Notes under the pieces: model-generated
Told to the model about the DNA's origin: nothing
Database searches by the model: none
Seen by the model: the letters and a program-made list of their open reading frames with translations, nothing else
Assembly: GCA_019247775.1 (NCBI GenBank)
Contig: JAFBAN010000193.1
Location: forward strand, 1-37,274
Direction of reading: 5' to 3'
Length of the DNA: 37,274 nt
DNA from: Chitinophagaceae bacterium
GTDB taxonomy: Bacteria > Bacteroidota > Bacteroidia > Chitinophagales > Chitinophagaceae
In this document: positions 8,379 through 19,122 of the stretch, piece after piece
How the letters are laid out: the number at the start of each line of letters is the position of its first letter
How positions within the stretch are numbered: the stretch's first letter is position 1
Position numbers and translations under genes: made by a program

Positions 8379-8413
8379 AATAATCCCGGCTACCTGAGGC
8401 AGCCGGGATTATT
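8379..8413 (-). terminator. Rho-independent terminator of the T9SS protease gene
   Basis: A perfect 13-bp GC-rich stem (8379-8391 with 8401-8413; core ATCCCGGCT) with a 9-base loop, followed on the minus strand by six T residues (8375-8380 complement). It lies 40 bases after the protease stop. T-rich sequence on the other side could let it work in both directions. Confidence 0.85.
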
Positions 8414-8452
8414 TTTTAATCTGTAACCCTATCTAGAGACGATCCCGCGCGA

Positions 8453-11400
8453 TCATCGTTGAATAATGATCTTCTGCAGGTAAGTTTTCTTGTTATGCTG
8501 GATCTTCAGTACATAGAAAGCTGAAGATACTTCGGGTATCGTGATCTGGCTGGAGAACTTGCCTGAGAAATTCGGTCGCGACGTATTGTAGACACGCTGC
8601 CCCGACGAACTCAGCAGGTCAATGTTCAGATCCGCCTTCGTGGTTACCTCGAATGAAAGATTGAACACGCCGTTGTTCGGATTCGGCGAAACCATCAGGT
8701 TGATCTCACGTGCCGCAATAGTTGGATCGATAGCGGTCAGCACATACGAGATCGCATTAGATGTTTTCTGGCAGCCAAGTGCATCTGTTACCACCACTTT
8801 GTAAGAGCCGTTCTTTGTTGGTTTGTATTTCTGAGCCGTAGCCCCGTTGATCGCCGTATCGTTCAGGTACCACTGGTTGCCGGAGGCGGCAGAGCTTACA
8901 AGGGTATCATTCACCAGGCTGATCGTTGGAGCGTTGATCGTATTTGCAACAACCGCTACCCTGTCACTGATACAGGACTGGGTATTTATCCGCATGTCAT
9001 AGAAGAAATAATAGAATTGCGATTCGGTAACGCCTTGTCCGCTTGCACTGTTCCCTGTAATTGACATAATATTCGGGATGCTCATCGGGTACGTGTTTCC
9101 GGTGATGCCATTGTTCCGGAAAATGGTGGCGCCCCCCGGATCACATTCAACAATTAAGATGTGGTCGCCCGTAGGAACAACAGACAGGTCGAGCCTGAAG
9201 ACGTTGCCGGTGTCGCTCGCCGGATTGCCCGGAACCCCGGTTCCATCCGCCGGGGCAGGCTGGGGGTTAGGGTTAGTGGCATATACATCCAATGTTTTGG
9301 TATCGATAGGCTGATATCTATATCCGGTTGATGTTACTTCTATAAGGTTGCCTACGGTAAACGTTATTTTACCGGGATTACCGATATATAACCTGGCAGT
9401 CTCAATAGTGATCGGAACTGAATTGTTGAACTTGACATAGTTTCCAGTATAGTTATTGTAACCGCCGTTGGCGTATACCATCTTGTCTTTCACTCCCACA
9501 CTCAGATGTGCTTCTTTCTGCACATAGAAAGTGTTATTGGAAGGAATGGTTGTAGTACTGGTGCTTGCGCCCAGGGCGATCGGCTGGTTACTGGTAGCAG
9601 AAGTGTACCAGAAATAGTTCGACTGGTCCGGGTTTGTCACCTTCAGCAATGCGGCGCCATTGCAGATACCGGCAAGAGCCGTGATCGCGGCTGGTTTGGC
9701 TGCGGTAGTTATGACGCTAACCAGTTGGTTATTCGAGCTGAGCTGATCACCTGTAAGATTAGCCGTTACCGTAAAAGTGTAAGCCGTTCCGCTGGCTAAT
9801 ATCACCGGCGTCTGGAAGGTATACTCAACAGTCTTAAGCGGTGTGATCGAGCCTGGATAAATGGCGGTCAGGTTCGCAACGGCAGCGCCGCCCGGACCTG
9901 CGATAGCCAGCGTTAATGGAATGTTCGACTGGGTAACAGCTCCATTGTTCCTCAATCCGATCGTTACATAATGCCCATCGGTTCCCACACCGCAGCTTCC
10001 GCTTTCCGGTGAAACGATACTGCTGATGGCCATATCATTGGTCGGGCTTGTTACACGCACCCTGAAATCTTCCGTTTCGCCCTTGGTATAAGTGCCGCTG
10101 CTGCAGGCGGTGATATCAGACAGCGTACTGGTTTCCTGCACCACTATCCGCATCAGGTGAATATTACCGATCACCAGGGTGTTCGGCGTTGTTATATTGG
10201 CGGTAAAAACACTGCCGTTCGAAAGGGTGGTGCTGGAAGAAGCCACCAGCTCGGAGGTTTCGAAAGTACCGTTGTTATTGAAGTCGATAAACACTTTCAC
10301 CATTTTCGGTGCATTGGTGCCATCGGAGCTGCCGACTTTTACGCGGATGGGAATGGTCTGTGCAGGTTCTATATCGGCAACATAATTGGTGTAGTCGGTA
10401 TAGGTAGTATTTCCGGCCGGATTGGCTATCGCAACATTCCTGAACACCACGCTGTCGATGCGGCTTCCGGTATTGGTAGCAGGCGCAGATGCGCAATATG
10501 GGGTGCCGCCCACGCCACTTACCAGCAGGGAATATGCCTGTGAACCGCGGGCCAGGGTTCCTTTATGTGTTACGGTGATGGTATAGGTAGCGCCCGGCAC
10601 GGTGCTGTCCACATCGATGCGCTCCACGTTATCGGTGATATTGTCGCCGGGAACCGCAGGGGCTGACGGATTATTAACATCCAGCGTCCAGGGTTTGTAA
10701 GTGCGGGTATTGCCATTCACCGTGCGGGTGATGCGGATATCCAGATCGTTCACCAGGTTTTTTGCGCGGTTATTGAGTTTGTTTACAACGTCTACCGCAC
10801 CCTTCACGTCCGTCCAGCAGATCGTTGCCTGTAACTGTCCGTTACCCGTAGCCACCACATTGGTAGTAAAACTCCCACCCTGGTTCAGCACATTCTCATA
10901 CAGCAGGTGCGCACTGGTACTTGCATTGTTGGAAGGCACGGCAGCTGTGATCACTGCGGCGGCTTTTTCCACGTTCAGTAGTCCCCAGCCGAACTTGTAG
11001 TCGGGACCTACCGCATCCCCGGCCTCATCGGCCGTATGGATGGCAAGGCCTTTCAGTGTTGCAGAGCGGAGAAAATTGGTACCGCCTTTCAATTTGTTAT
11101 AGTATTCCTGCACCAGGAACAGCGAGCCGGTTGCATTGGGCGAAGACATGGAAGTTCCGCTGAAGCTTGAATAAGAACTGTTGCTGGTAGCAATAGACGA
11201 GAGCACATTGGCGCCATCGGCCACGATATCGGGTTTGATGCGACCGTCATCCGTAGGACCCCAGCTACTGAACGATGTCATCACCACATCTTCCTTGCGG
11301 CTGTAATCCGTTACTATGCCCTCCACGGCGCCTACGGTCAGGATGTTTTTCGCGCCGCAATCCCAGGAAATGATATCATAACTGTCATTGCTGCTGATAC

Positions 11401-12277
11401 CGGCCGGCCGGTTGCCCGCATTTACGAACTGACCGCTGGTATTTTTGCGGTAATAAGGCGAGCCTACCGCCGGACCATTCTCATCCCGGTTATTGCCTGC
11501 CGATTTAACGATCAGGTAAAAAGGGGCGTTGTAGGCGATTGAGTCCAGAATCTGGGCGTCCGTACTGTAATAGCCGAACTTATAATCTTCGTTCTCATTG
11601 GGATCGCCGTTGAATTCCCAGCGGCTTTGCGTACTGTTGTAATTCCAGCCGGCGATGATCGAATAAGAGTGATTGGACAGCACCAGGTTTGTGGCTTCGC
11701 TGGCCATCTCTACCTGGTCCTGGTTAAAATCGTAAGCGACCAGTCCCTGTGCGCCGAAAGCCATACCTTTCGCAGCCGGGTTGACCCCGCTGGCGATCAT
11801 GGTGCCGGATACGTGTGTGGCATGATCAACTGTAGAACTGGGATTGTCTTTTTGCGTTACCCGGCCCGTCAATTCCTGGTGAGTAGCCAGTACCGAGCCT
11901 CCATCCCAGACCCCGATCCTGTTTTTCAGGGTGGCGGAGCTTCCGGAAAGGTTCAGTCCAGACCTGCCGCCAGGCCATAACTGGTTGGCGCGGGTAGTGG
12001 CAGCAGCAATGGTATTGTTGTTGGTGATGTAGTATTTCGGCTGATCGAAAACGTCTACACCCACCAGCACGGCAAGATTGCCATTGCGGGCTGTAAAGCT
12101 CAGGGGCCAGTTATGTCTTTTAGCCAGAACCATGGCCCTGGCATAATTGGCATCGGCATTCAGTTTAAATTCGACCGCGGCCTGTTTGAAAAAACGTTCA
12201 TTGGTAGCTACCTGGGCCCGGCTCACCACAGCAAAAACACAAATACATAAAAGGGTCAGGGCATTTTTCTTCATCAT
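8453..12277 (-). CDS. Secreted S8 serine protease with GEVED and T9SS sorting domains
   Basis: A 1274-residue extracellular subtilisin-family protease. From the start at 12277, residues 1-22 are a signal peptide (MMKKNALTLL... ending SRAQ). An upstream in-frame ATG at 12361 would bury this signal behind 28 residues, so 12277 is preferred. The catalytic domain (about 95-480) has D125 in GVWDGG, H152 in DHATHVSG, N262 in SAGNNRD and S376 in FSGTSMSSP; the layout resembles the KP-43-like group. A jelly-roll domain follows, then a GEVED domain (VKVFIDFNNNGTF ... GETEDFRVRV), CARDB/Ig-like segments, and a T9SS type A C-terminal domain (SPNPNNGVFNLSF ... YLQKIIIQR). It should be exported by Sec, moved across the outer membrane by T9SS, and cleaved or attached there. 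Confidence 0.94.
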   Translation of the reverse strand: MMKKNALTLLCICVFAVVSRAQVATNERFFKQAAVEFKLNADANYARAMVLAKRHNWPLSFTARNGNLAVLVGVDVFDQPKYYITNNNTIAAATTRANQLWPGGRSGLNLSGSSATLKNRIGVWDGGSVLATHQELTGRVTQKDNPSSTVDHATHVSGTMIASGVNPAAKGMAFGAQGLVAYDFNQDQVEMASEATNLVLSNHSYSIIAGWNYNSTQSRWEFNGDPNENEDYKFGYYSTDAQILDSIAYNAPFYLIVKSAGNNRDENGPAVGSPYYRKNTSGQFVNAGNRPAGISSNDSYDIISWDCGAKNILTVGAVEGIVTDYSRKEDVVMTSFSSWGPTDDGRIKPDIVADGANVLSSIATSNSSYSSFSGTSMSSPNATGSLFLVQEYYNKLKGGTNFLRSATLKGLAIHTADEAGDAVGPDYKFGWGLLNVEKAAAVITAAVPSNNASTSAHLLYENVLNQGGSFTTNVVATGNGQLQATICWTDVKGAVDVVNKLNNRAKNLVNDLDIRITRTVNGNTRTYKPWTLDVNNPSAPAVPGDNITDNVERIDVDSTVPGATYTITVTHKGTLARGSQAYSLLVSGVGGTPYCASAPATNTGSRIDSVVFRNVAIANPAGNTTYTDYTNYVADIEPAQTIPIRVKVGSSDGTNAPKMVKVFIDFNNNGTFETSELVASSSTTLSNGSVFTANITTPNTLVIGNIHLMRIVVQETSTLSDITACSSGTYTKGETEDFRVRVTSPTNDMAISSIVSPESGSCGVGTDGHYVTIGLRNNGAVTQSNIPLTLAIAGPGGAAVANLTAIYPGSITPLKTVEYTFQTPVILASGTAYTFTVTANLTGDQLSSNNQLVSVITTAAKPAAITALAGICNGAALLKVTNPDQSNYFWYTSATSNQPIALGASTSTTTIPSNNTFYVQKEAHLSVGVKDKMVYANGGYNNYTGNYVKFNNSVPITIETARLYIGNPGKITFTVGNLIEVTSTGYRYQPIDTKTLDVYATNPNPQPAPADGTGVPGNPASDTGNVFRLDLSVVPTGDHILIVECDPGGATIFRNNGITGNTYPMSIPNIMSITGNSASGQGVTESQFYYFFYDMRINTQSCISDRVAVVANTINAPTISLVNDTLVSSAASGNQWYLNDTAINGATAQKYKPTKNGSYKVVVTDALGCQKTSNAISYVLTAIDPTIAAREINLMVSPNPNNGVFNLSFEVTTKADLNIDLLSSSGQRVYNTSRPNFSGKFSSQITIPEVSSAFYVLKIQHNKKTYLQKIIIQR

Positions 12278-12373
12278 AGTCTTGTAGAGTTTGGGAATTC
12301 CGGCGGGTGTACTTCCCGGCAAACCAGGCGGAATATTCACTAAATTAGATACTTTCACCATTCAAAATGAGGT

Positions 12374-12838
12374 ATGAAACATATTCTTTTTTTTGTTTTA
12401 ACGCTCTCTTTAGCTACTCTGGCCTGTTCGCCGGCAAAAAAGGCCGCCTCGTCCCAAATTACCCAGGGAATCACAGGCAGGATCACCGAAGCCATTGGTA
12501 ATCAGATGCCGATGAAAGACGCTCCGCCGCGGCAGCCGCAGGGTATTTTAACAGATGTTTTGATCTATGAGCCCACCAACCTGCGCCAGGTGTCGCGCCT
12601 GGGCAGTTCGTCCATATATACGGCTATCCGCACAAAGCTGGTTGCTTCTGTTACCACAGACAGTTCCGGCCACTATACAGTTGCATTGCCGGTCGGGTCC
12701 TATTCCATATTCCTGAAGCACGGCTCCCAGTACTACGCCAACCTGTTCGATACCAACAACAATATTGCAGTTTTTACCGTCGATTCCAATAAGCTCACAA
12801 AGGCGGACCTGAGTATTTCCTTGAAAGCGAGTTTTTAG
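12374..12838 (+). CDS. Small lipoprotein with carboxypeptidase-regulatory-like fold
   Basis: A 154-residue predicted lipoprotein; the signal ends in the lipobox LATLAC (C18). The mature part from about 32 to 150 has GITGRITEAIGNQMP, then SVTTDSSGHYTVALPVGSYS and SIFLKHG. This pattern is typical of carboxypeptidase-D regulatory (transthyretin-like) beta-sandwiches, here with a long insertion. It is divergent from the T9SS protease, 96 bases apart. TACTTTCA at 12350-12357 is a possible -7 box, 16 bases before the ATG. I do not recognise a specific family; a structural or binding role at the cell envelope is inference. Confidence 0.75.
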   Translation: MKHILFFVLTLSLATLACSPAKKAASSQITQGITGRITEAIGNQMPMKDAPPRQPQGILTDVLIYEPTNLRQVSRLGSSSIYTAIRTKLVASVTTDSSGHYTVALPVGSYSIFLKHGSQYYANLFDTNNNIAVFTVDSNKLTKADLSISLKASF

Positions 12839-12842
12839 AGCA

Positions 12843-12928
12843 GTTAGCTATTAGCCATTGGCAAGTTATTGTAATAGGCAGGCCTGCATTTATTGTGAAA
12901 GCCAAAGGCTGACAGCTAATAGCTAACC
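12843..12928. repeat. Heptad inverted repeat, family F (TTAGC type)
   Basis: Left arm 12843-12862 and right arm 12901-12928, built of units such as TATTAGC and GCTAATA. Positions 12843-12855 pair perfectly with 12915-12927. The right arm stops three bases before the mfd -7 box, so it covers the place of a -33 element. Confidence 0.82.
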
Positions 12929-12930
12929 AC

Positions 12931-12938
12931 TATCTTTG
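12931..12938 (+). promoter_or_regulatory. Bacteroidota -7 box for mfd
   Basis: TATCTTTG matches TAnnTTTG exactly; the ATG follows 18 bases later, giving a leader of about 10-12 bases. The -33 region is formed by the right arm of a heptad repeat and shows no TTTG. Confidence 0.7.
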
Positions 12939-12956
12939 CTGCCGGAAGAAGCATAG

Positions 12957-15900
12957 ATGAACCTGAATGTGTTGCTTGAGCAGTACCTGAGTGCCCCCCC
13001 TGTTTTTCAACTGGCGGACAGGCTCTCTTTTGCCGATACCCAGCGCATCTTCCTCAAAAACCTGCAGGGCAGCAGCTCCGAATTTGTGGTGAGCGCAATT
13101 TTTTCGCATCCCAACTGCCAGCAGCTCAATCACCTGGTGGTTCTCAACGATGCCGAGGACGCGGCATATTTCCACAATACCCTTGAAAACCTGACCCAGG
13201 CCCTCGATCTTTTTTATTTCCCTTCCTCTTTCAAGAACCGCAAGAATTTCAGGTTGCTCAACAGTTCGCATGTAATGTTGCGGACCGAAGCGCTCACAAA
13301 ATTATCGGCAGGCGGCAACCGCAAGATCATCGTCACTTATCCTGAAGCCTTGTTTGAAAAAGTAGTATTGCCGAAAACGCTGAGCGGGAATATCATTCAT
13401 ATCAAGACCAACGACACCATCCAGGTAGACAGCCTGATGGAGCTTTTCGTAATGTATGGGTTCGAACGCACCGATTTTGTGTACGAGCCCGGACAGTTCG
13501 CACTGCGCGGCGGCATCCTCGACATTTATTCTTTTGGCAACGAAAAGCCCTACCGCGTGGAGCTCTTCGGCAATGAAGTGGACAGTATCCGCATTTTCGA
13601 TCCGGAAACCCAGCTGAGCGAGCGCAAACTGATGCAGGTGACCATCATTCCGAATGTGGCAACCCAGTTCGAGAGCGGGGAAAAAGTATCGCTGCCTGAT
13701 TTTCTGCCGGAAAATACGATCGTGTGGCTGAAAGATTGGGATGTGATCAGGGAAAAACTGCTTGTGCAGGAGGAAGATCTCGAAGGATTTTTATCCCTGG
13801 TGCGCGATGGTTTTGGCCAGCAGGGATCTGAAGAAGAAGACAATACCCGCATCCTGAAAGAAGCGGGCCCGGACGATTTCGTAAAAGCTTCGGTTCTGGA
13901 AAAGCAATTGCTTTCCAGGCATATTGTCGAGTTCGGTTACAAACCGCAGTTCGCGAATTCCGAGATCGAGTTCAAAACAAAGCCCCAGCCTGCATTCAAC
14001 CGCCAGTTCGATCTGCTGATCAAAGACCTGAAAGCGCATGAAACCGCGGGAGATTCCATTTATATTTTTGCGGAGCAGGCCCGGCAACTGGAACGGCTCA
14101 ACAGCATTTTTGCCGACCTGCAGACCGAGATCCGGTTTGTGCCCATTGCAACCGGGATCCATGAGGGATTTATCGATGAAGAGCTTAAACTTGTCTGCTA
14201 CACCGATCACGAAATATTCCAGCGTTATCATAAGTACAAGGTCAAGCAGGCCTATAACAAGAACAAAGCACTTACCCTTAAAACCCTGCGCGATCTGCAG
14301 CCTGGAGATTATGTAACCCATATCGATCATGGAGTTGGTGTGTACAGCGGCCTGCAGAAAATTGAAGCCAACGGTAAAGTGCAGGAAGCGGTTCGTATTA
14401 TTTACAAAGACAGCGATATCCTGTATGTGAACATCAATTCACTGCATAAGATCTCCAAGTACACGGGTAAGGATGGTACGGTGCCAAAGGTCAACAAACT
14501 CGGTTCCGACGTGTGGAACCGCTTAAAGGAAAAGACCAAGACCAAGGTAAAAGAGATCGCGTTCGATCTGATCAAACTCTATGCGCAACGGAAAGCCCAG
14601 CATGGTTTTGCGCATGCGCCAGACACCTATATGCAGACTGAGCTGGAAGCGTCCTTTATTTATGAGGATACACCGGACCAGAGCAAGGCCACTGCCGATG
14701 TGAAAAAAGATATGGAAAGCGAATCGCCCATGGACCGGCTGATCTGCGGCGATGTAGGATTCGGTAAAACAGAAGTGGCGGTAAGGGCTGCTTTCAAATC
14801 GGTGGTAGATGGCAAGCAGGCTGCGGTGCTCGTGCCCACTACCATTCTCGCTTTCCAGCACTATAAAACCTTCAGCGAACGGCTCAGGGATTTTCCGGTA
14901 ACGGTGGATTATATCAATCGCTTCCGTTCTTCCAAGGAGAAAAAAGAAGTACTGAAACGGCTTGAAGAGGGCAAAGTGGATATCGTGATCGGCACACATG
15001 GTCTGCTAGGCAAGGAAGTAAAGTTCAAAGACCTGGGTGTGATGATCATCGATGAGGAACAGAAATTCGGAGTGGCACACAAAGAAAAATTGAAAACGCT
15101 CAAGACAAATGTGGACTGTCTTACGCTCACCGCCACGCCCATACCGCGTACCCTGCAATTCAGTCTGATGGGCGCCCGCGACCTGAGCATCATCAATACT
15201 CCTCCGCCCAATCGTCAGCCCATACAAACAGAAGTACGGTTATTCAATGATGATTTCATCCGCGAAGCGATATACTATGAAACGGAAAGGGGCGGCCAGG
15301 TTTTCTTTATCCATAACCGGGTACAGGGACTGGCTGAAATGAGTGCTTTGATACAGGGGCTTTGTCCCGATCTGATCGTTGGCTTCGCACACGGCCAGAT
15401 GGAGGGCCATGTGCTCGAAGAAAGGATCCTGGATTTTATCGACCGGAAATACGATGTGCTGGTCTGTACGAATATCGTGGAAAGCGGAGTGGATATCCCG
15501 AACGTAAATACCATTATCGTCAACAACGCGCATCATTTTGGCCTGAGCGATCTGCACCAGTTGCGCGGGCGGGTGGGACGAAGCAATAAGAAAGCATTCT
15601 GTTACCTGCTGGCGCCGCCGATGAGTACGATGCCGGTTGATTCGCGTAAGCGCTTACAGACTTTGGAACAGTTCAGCGACCTGGGCAGCGGTTTCCAGAT
15701 CGCCATGCGCGACCTGGATATCCGCGGCGCCGGCAATCTGCTGGGCGGGGAACAGACCGGTTTCATGGCCGAGATCGGTTTTGAGATGTACCAGAAAATA
15801 CTGGAAGAGGCAATACGGGAACTGAAACGCACATCGTTCAAAGACCTGTTCAAGGAAGAGATCAGCAAACAGGATGATTTTGTAAGCGATTGTACCATCG

Positions 15901-16361
15901 ATACCGACCTGCAGATCCTGATCCCGGACGATTATGTCGAAAGTATCACTGAACGCCTGTCGTTGTATACCCGGCTCGATAACTGCGAAAAAGAGGACGA
16001 GCTCCAGGGCTTTCACCAGGAAATGGTCGATCGTTTCGGTCCCGTGCCGCCGGAGGTGGAAGACCTGTTCATTACCGTTCGTTGCCGCTGGCTGGCAGTG
16101 GATCTCGGATTTGAGAAGATGGCTTTGAAAGACGATACCCTCCGCTGCTATTTCATTAACCGCCCCGATTCGCCTTATTTCGAATCTGCGCTTTTCAAGA
16201 ATGTGCTGGCTTTTCTCCAGACCGGCACCAACAAAGCCCGCCTCAAACAGACCGGAAGGATGTTTTTGCTGATCGTGGATAATGTGAAAAGTATGGAGGA
16301 GATGCTGCGGTTTTTGGCGCAGATGCATAAAGCGGTTGTAAACTCCGATAGTACGGCCTAG
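12957..16361 (+). CDS. mfd: Transcription-repair coupling factor Mfd
   Basis: A 1134-residue ATP-dependent translocase that removes RNA polymerase stalled at DNA lesions and recruits UvrA. Domains in order: a UvrB-like N-terminal region (about 1-330), the RNA polymerase-interacting CarD-like domain beginning near 440 (PGDYVTHIDHGVGVYSG), the RecG-like helicase core with Walker A GDVGFGKTE near 597 and DEEQ near 698, motif III TATPIPRT, TRG-like motifs after it, LRGRVGRSNKK near 868, and the C-terminal UvrA-masking domain (about 990-1134). Length is within the family range. It has its own -7 box and is convergent with the 68-residue gene, separated by a perfect repeat hairpin. Confidence 0.97.
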   Translation: MNLNVLLEQYLSAPPVFQLADRLSFADTQRIFLKNLQGSSSEFVVSAIFSHPNCQQLNHLVVLNDAEDAAYFHNTLENLTQALDLFYFPSSFKNRKNFRLLNSSHVMLRTEALTKLSAGGNRKIIVTYPEALFEKVVLPKTLSGNIIHIKTNDTIQVDSLMELFVMYGFERTDFVYEPGQFALRGGILDIYSFGNEKPYRVELFGNEVDSIRIFDPETQLSERKLMQVTIIPNVATQFESGEKVSLPDFLPENTIVWLKDWDVIREKLLVQEEDLEGFLSLVRDGFGQQGSEEEDNTRILKEAGPDDFVKASVLEKQLLSRHIVEFGYKPQFANSEIEFKTKPQPAFNRQFDLLIKDLKAHETAGDSIYIFAEQARQLERLNSIFADLQTEIRFVPIATGIHEGFIDEELKLVCYTDHEIFQRYHKYKVKQAYNKNKALTLKTLRDLQPGDYVTHIDHGVGVYSGLQKIEANGKVQEAVRIIYKDSDILYVNINSLHKISKYTGKDGTVPKVNKLGSDVWNRLKEKTKTKVKEIAFDLIKLYAQRKAQHGFAHAPDTYMQTELEASFIYEDTPDQSKATADVKKDMESESPMDRLICGDVGFGKTEVAVRAAFKSVVDGKQAAVLVPTTILAFQHYKTFSERLRDFPVTVDYINRFRSSKEKKEVLKRLEEGKVDIVIGTHGLLGKEVKFKDLGVMIIDEEQKFGVAHKEKLKTLKTNVDCLTLTATPIPRTLQFSLMGARDLSIINTPPPNRQPIQTEVRLFNDDFIREAIYYETERGGQVFFIHNRVQGLAEMSALIQGLCPDLIVGFAHGQMEGHVLEERILDFIDRKYDVLVCTNIVESGVDIPNVNTIIVNNAHHFGLSDLHQLRGRVGRSNKKAFCYLLAPPMSTMPVDSRKRLQTLEQFSDLGSGFQIAMRDLDIRGAGNLLGGEQTGFMAEIGFEMYQKILEEAIRELKRTSFKDLFKEEISKQDDFVSDCTIDTDLQILIPDDYVESITERLSLYTRLDNCEKEDELQGFHQEMVDRFGPVPPEVEDLFITVRCRWLAVDLGFEKMALKDDTLRCYFINRPDSPYFESALFKNVLAFLQTGTNKARLKQTGRMFLLIVDNVKSMEEMLRFLAQMHKAVVNSDSTA

Positions 16362-16362
16362 T

Positions 16363-16443
16363 TTCACCACAGAGGCACAGAGTGCACAAAGTTACACAGA
16401 GAGCCTCCGTGGAATTCTGTGTATTCTGTGCCTCTGTGGTGAA
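16363..16443. repeat. Perfect inverted repeat, family D (CACAGAG type)
   Basis: Positions 16363-16381 and 16425-16443 are a perfect 19-bp inverted repeat starting one base after the mfd stop. The arms are made of CACAGAG-containing units of 8 to 10 bases; the inner part continues with less perfect units (CACAAAG, CACAGAGAG). A decayed relative lies at 3867-3917. Confidence 0.88.
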
Positions 16444-16490
16444 TAAACGCAGCACCGCAATCTGACCATCATTCATCTGTTCAAAGCGGA

Positions 16491-16517
16491 CAAAAAATGG
16501 CGCCCTATCGGCGCCAT
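16491..16517 (-). terminator. Rho-independent terminator of the 68-residue gene
   Basis: ATGGCGCC/GGCGCCAT stem (16497-16504 with 16510-16517), 5-base loop, followed on the minus strand by a run of T. It lies 21 bases after the minus-strand stop at 16539 and supports that small gene as real. Confidence 0.85.
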
Positions 16518-16538
16518 CAATACTGTTTCGGAGGTTGA

Positions 16539-16745
16539 TTAGAAATTTTTCTTGGCTACCCCATCGGCGATGGCCTGCAGTGCTTTCGCTTCACTCAGGA
16601 TGGCGGCCATTTTGTTTCCTTTTCCATCATGACCCGATGCCATATAACCACCCTTTGCGGTTTTTGAGATCACGGCATCCTGCATCGGAACATTTTTTTC
16701 CTTGGTCTTCAGGCAATATGCTTTGATCATTTTCTCTGTGTCCAT
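16539..16745 (-). CDS. Small hypothetical protein (possible cysteine-poor DUF5679 relative)
   Basis: A 68-residue soluble protein with no signal or membrane segment. Support for a real gene: a strong intrinsic terminator 21 bases downstream, an ATG start, and a -7-like TACCTTGC on the minus strand about 35 bases upstream. The segment KAYCLKTKEK ... YMASGHDGKGNKM faintly resembles the small zinc-ribbon family DUF5679 (YCVKCK ... GxPAxxGxCPxCGxKM). However, only one of the four cysteines remains, so zinc binding of that kind would be lost. This relation is my inference from the pattern alone. It lies upstream of gyrB on the same strand, with a heptad repeat between. Confidence 0.7.
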   Translation of the reverse strand: MDTEKMIKAYCLKTKEKNVPMQDAVISKTAKGGYMASGHDGKGNKMAAILSEAKALQAIADGVAKKNF

Positions 16746-16800
16746 GTTGTAGAATTTTAATGTTATTAAAACGGGTTAGTGTTTGCAAGGTACAACTTAA

Positions 16801-16875
16801 AGCTATTAGCTGTTAGTTGTTAGCTTTTAGCCTGGTTGGTCGGTGCAACTCGCTAATAGCTAACGGCTAACAGCT
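16801..16875. repeat. Heptad inverted repeat, family F (TTAGC type)
   Basis: Left arm 16801-16832 with units AGCTATT, AGCTGTT, AGTTGTT, AGCTTTT; right arm 16852-16875 with GCTAATA, GCTAACG, GCTAACA. A 24-base span pairs at 20 positions, and all four differences are transitions, some still allowing G-U pairs in RNA. It ends three bases before the gyrB stop and is a relative of 12843-12928. Confidence 0.85.
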
Positions 16876-16878
16876 CTT

Positions 16879-18873
<1,995 letters not shown>

Positions 18874-18972
18874 CTAAGTTTTAGGTGGTTTTTAGAAGTG
18901 TGCGAAATTACTGAAAATAAGGGGGTTTTCCGATAGAAAACAAGCCTATTTTTCCCCAAAAAGTGCTGTCCC

Positions 18973-19039
18973 GGGTTTCGCGTTTCGGGTTAGTGAGATA
19001 GACGAGAATTCAATGCGAAACGCGAAACCCAAAACCCGC
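18973..19039. repeat. Heptad inverted repeat, family G (GCGTTTC type)
   Basis: Left arm 18973-18993 with units GGGTTTC, GCGTTTC, GGGTTAG; right arm 19015-19039 with GCGAAAC twice, CCAAAAC. Positions 18973-18987 pair perfectly with 19016-19030. It lies between divergent gyrB and araC, so it cannot be a shared terminator. The rest of the 264-base gap holds promoter-like sequence only. Confidence 0.85.
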
Positions 19040-19084
19040 ATAACAAGGCTTTCCGTCTCTCGAAACAACTTACAGTTCCATGAC

Positions 19085-19115
19085 TTGCAAATTAGATGTT
19101 TATACATTAAATTTG
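19085..19115 (+). promoter_or_regulatory. Promoter of the AraC-type regulator
   Basis: TAAATTTG at 19108-19115 matches TAnnTTTG, with a TTG at 19085-19087 in the -33 position about 20 bases upstream. The ATG is 7 bases after the -7 box, so the mRNA should be leaderless or nearly so. Confidence 0.7.
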
Positions 19116-19122
19116 CAGTCTG

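Noticed and set aside
15654..16370. A 238-codon minus-strand frame opposite the mfd 3' end
   Set aside because: It is antisense to the conserved Mfd C-terminal domains and has no recognisable product.
18921..18941. GTTTTC/GAAAAC mini-hairpin upstream of gyrB
   Set aside because: Only six base pairs in an AT-rich stretch, expected by chance; not listed as a regulatory site.
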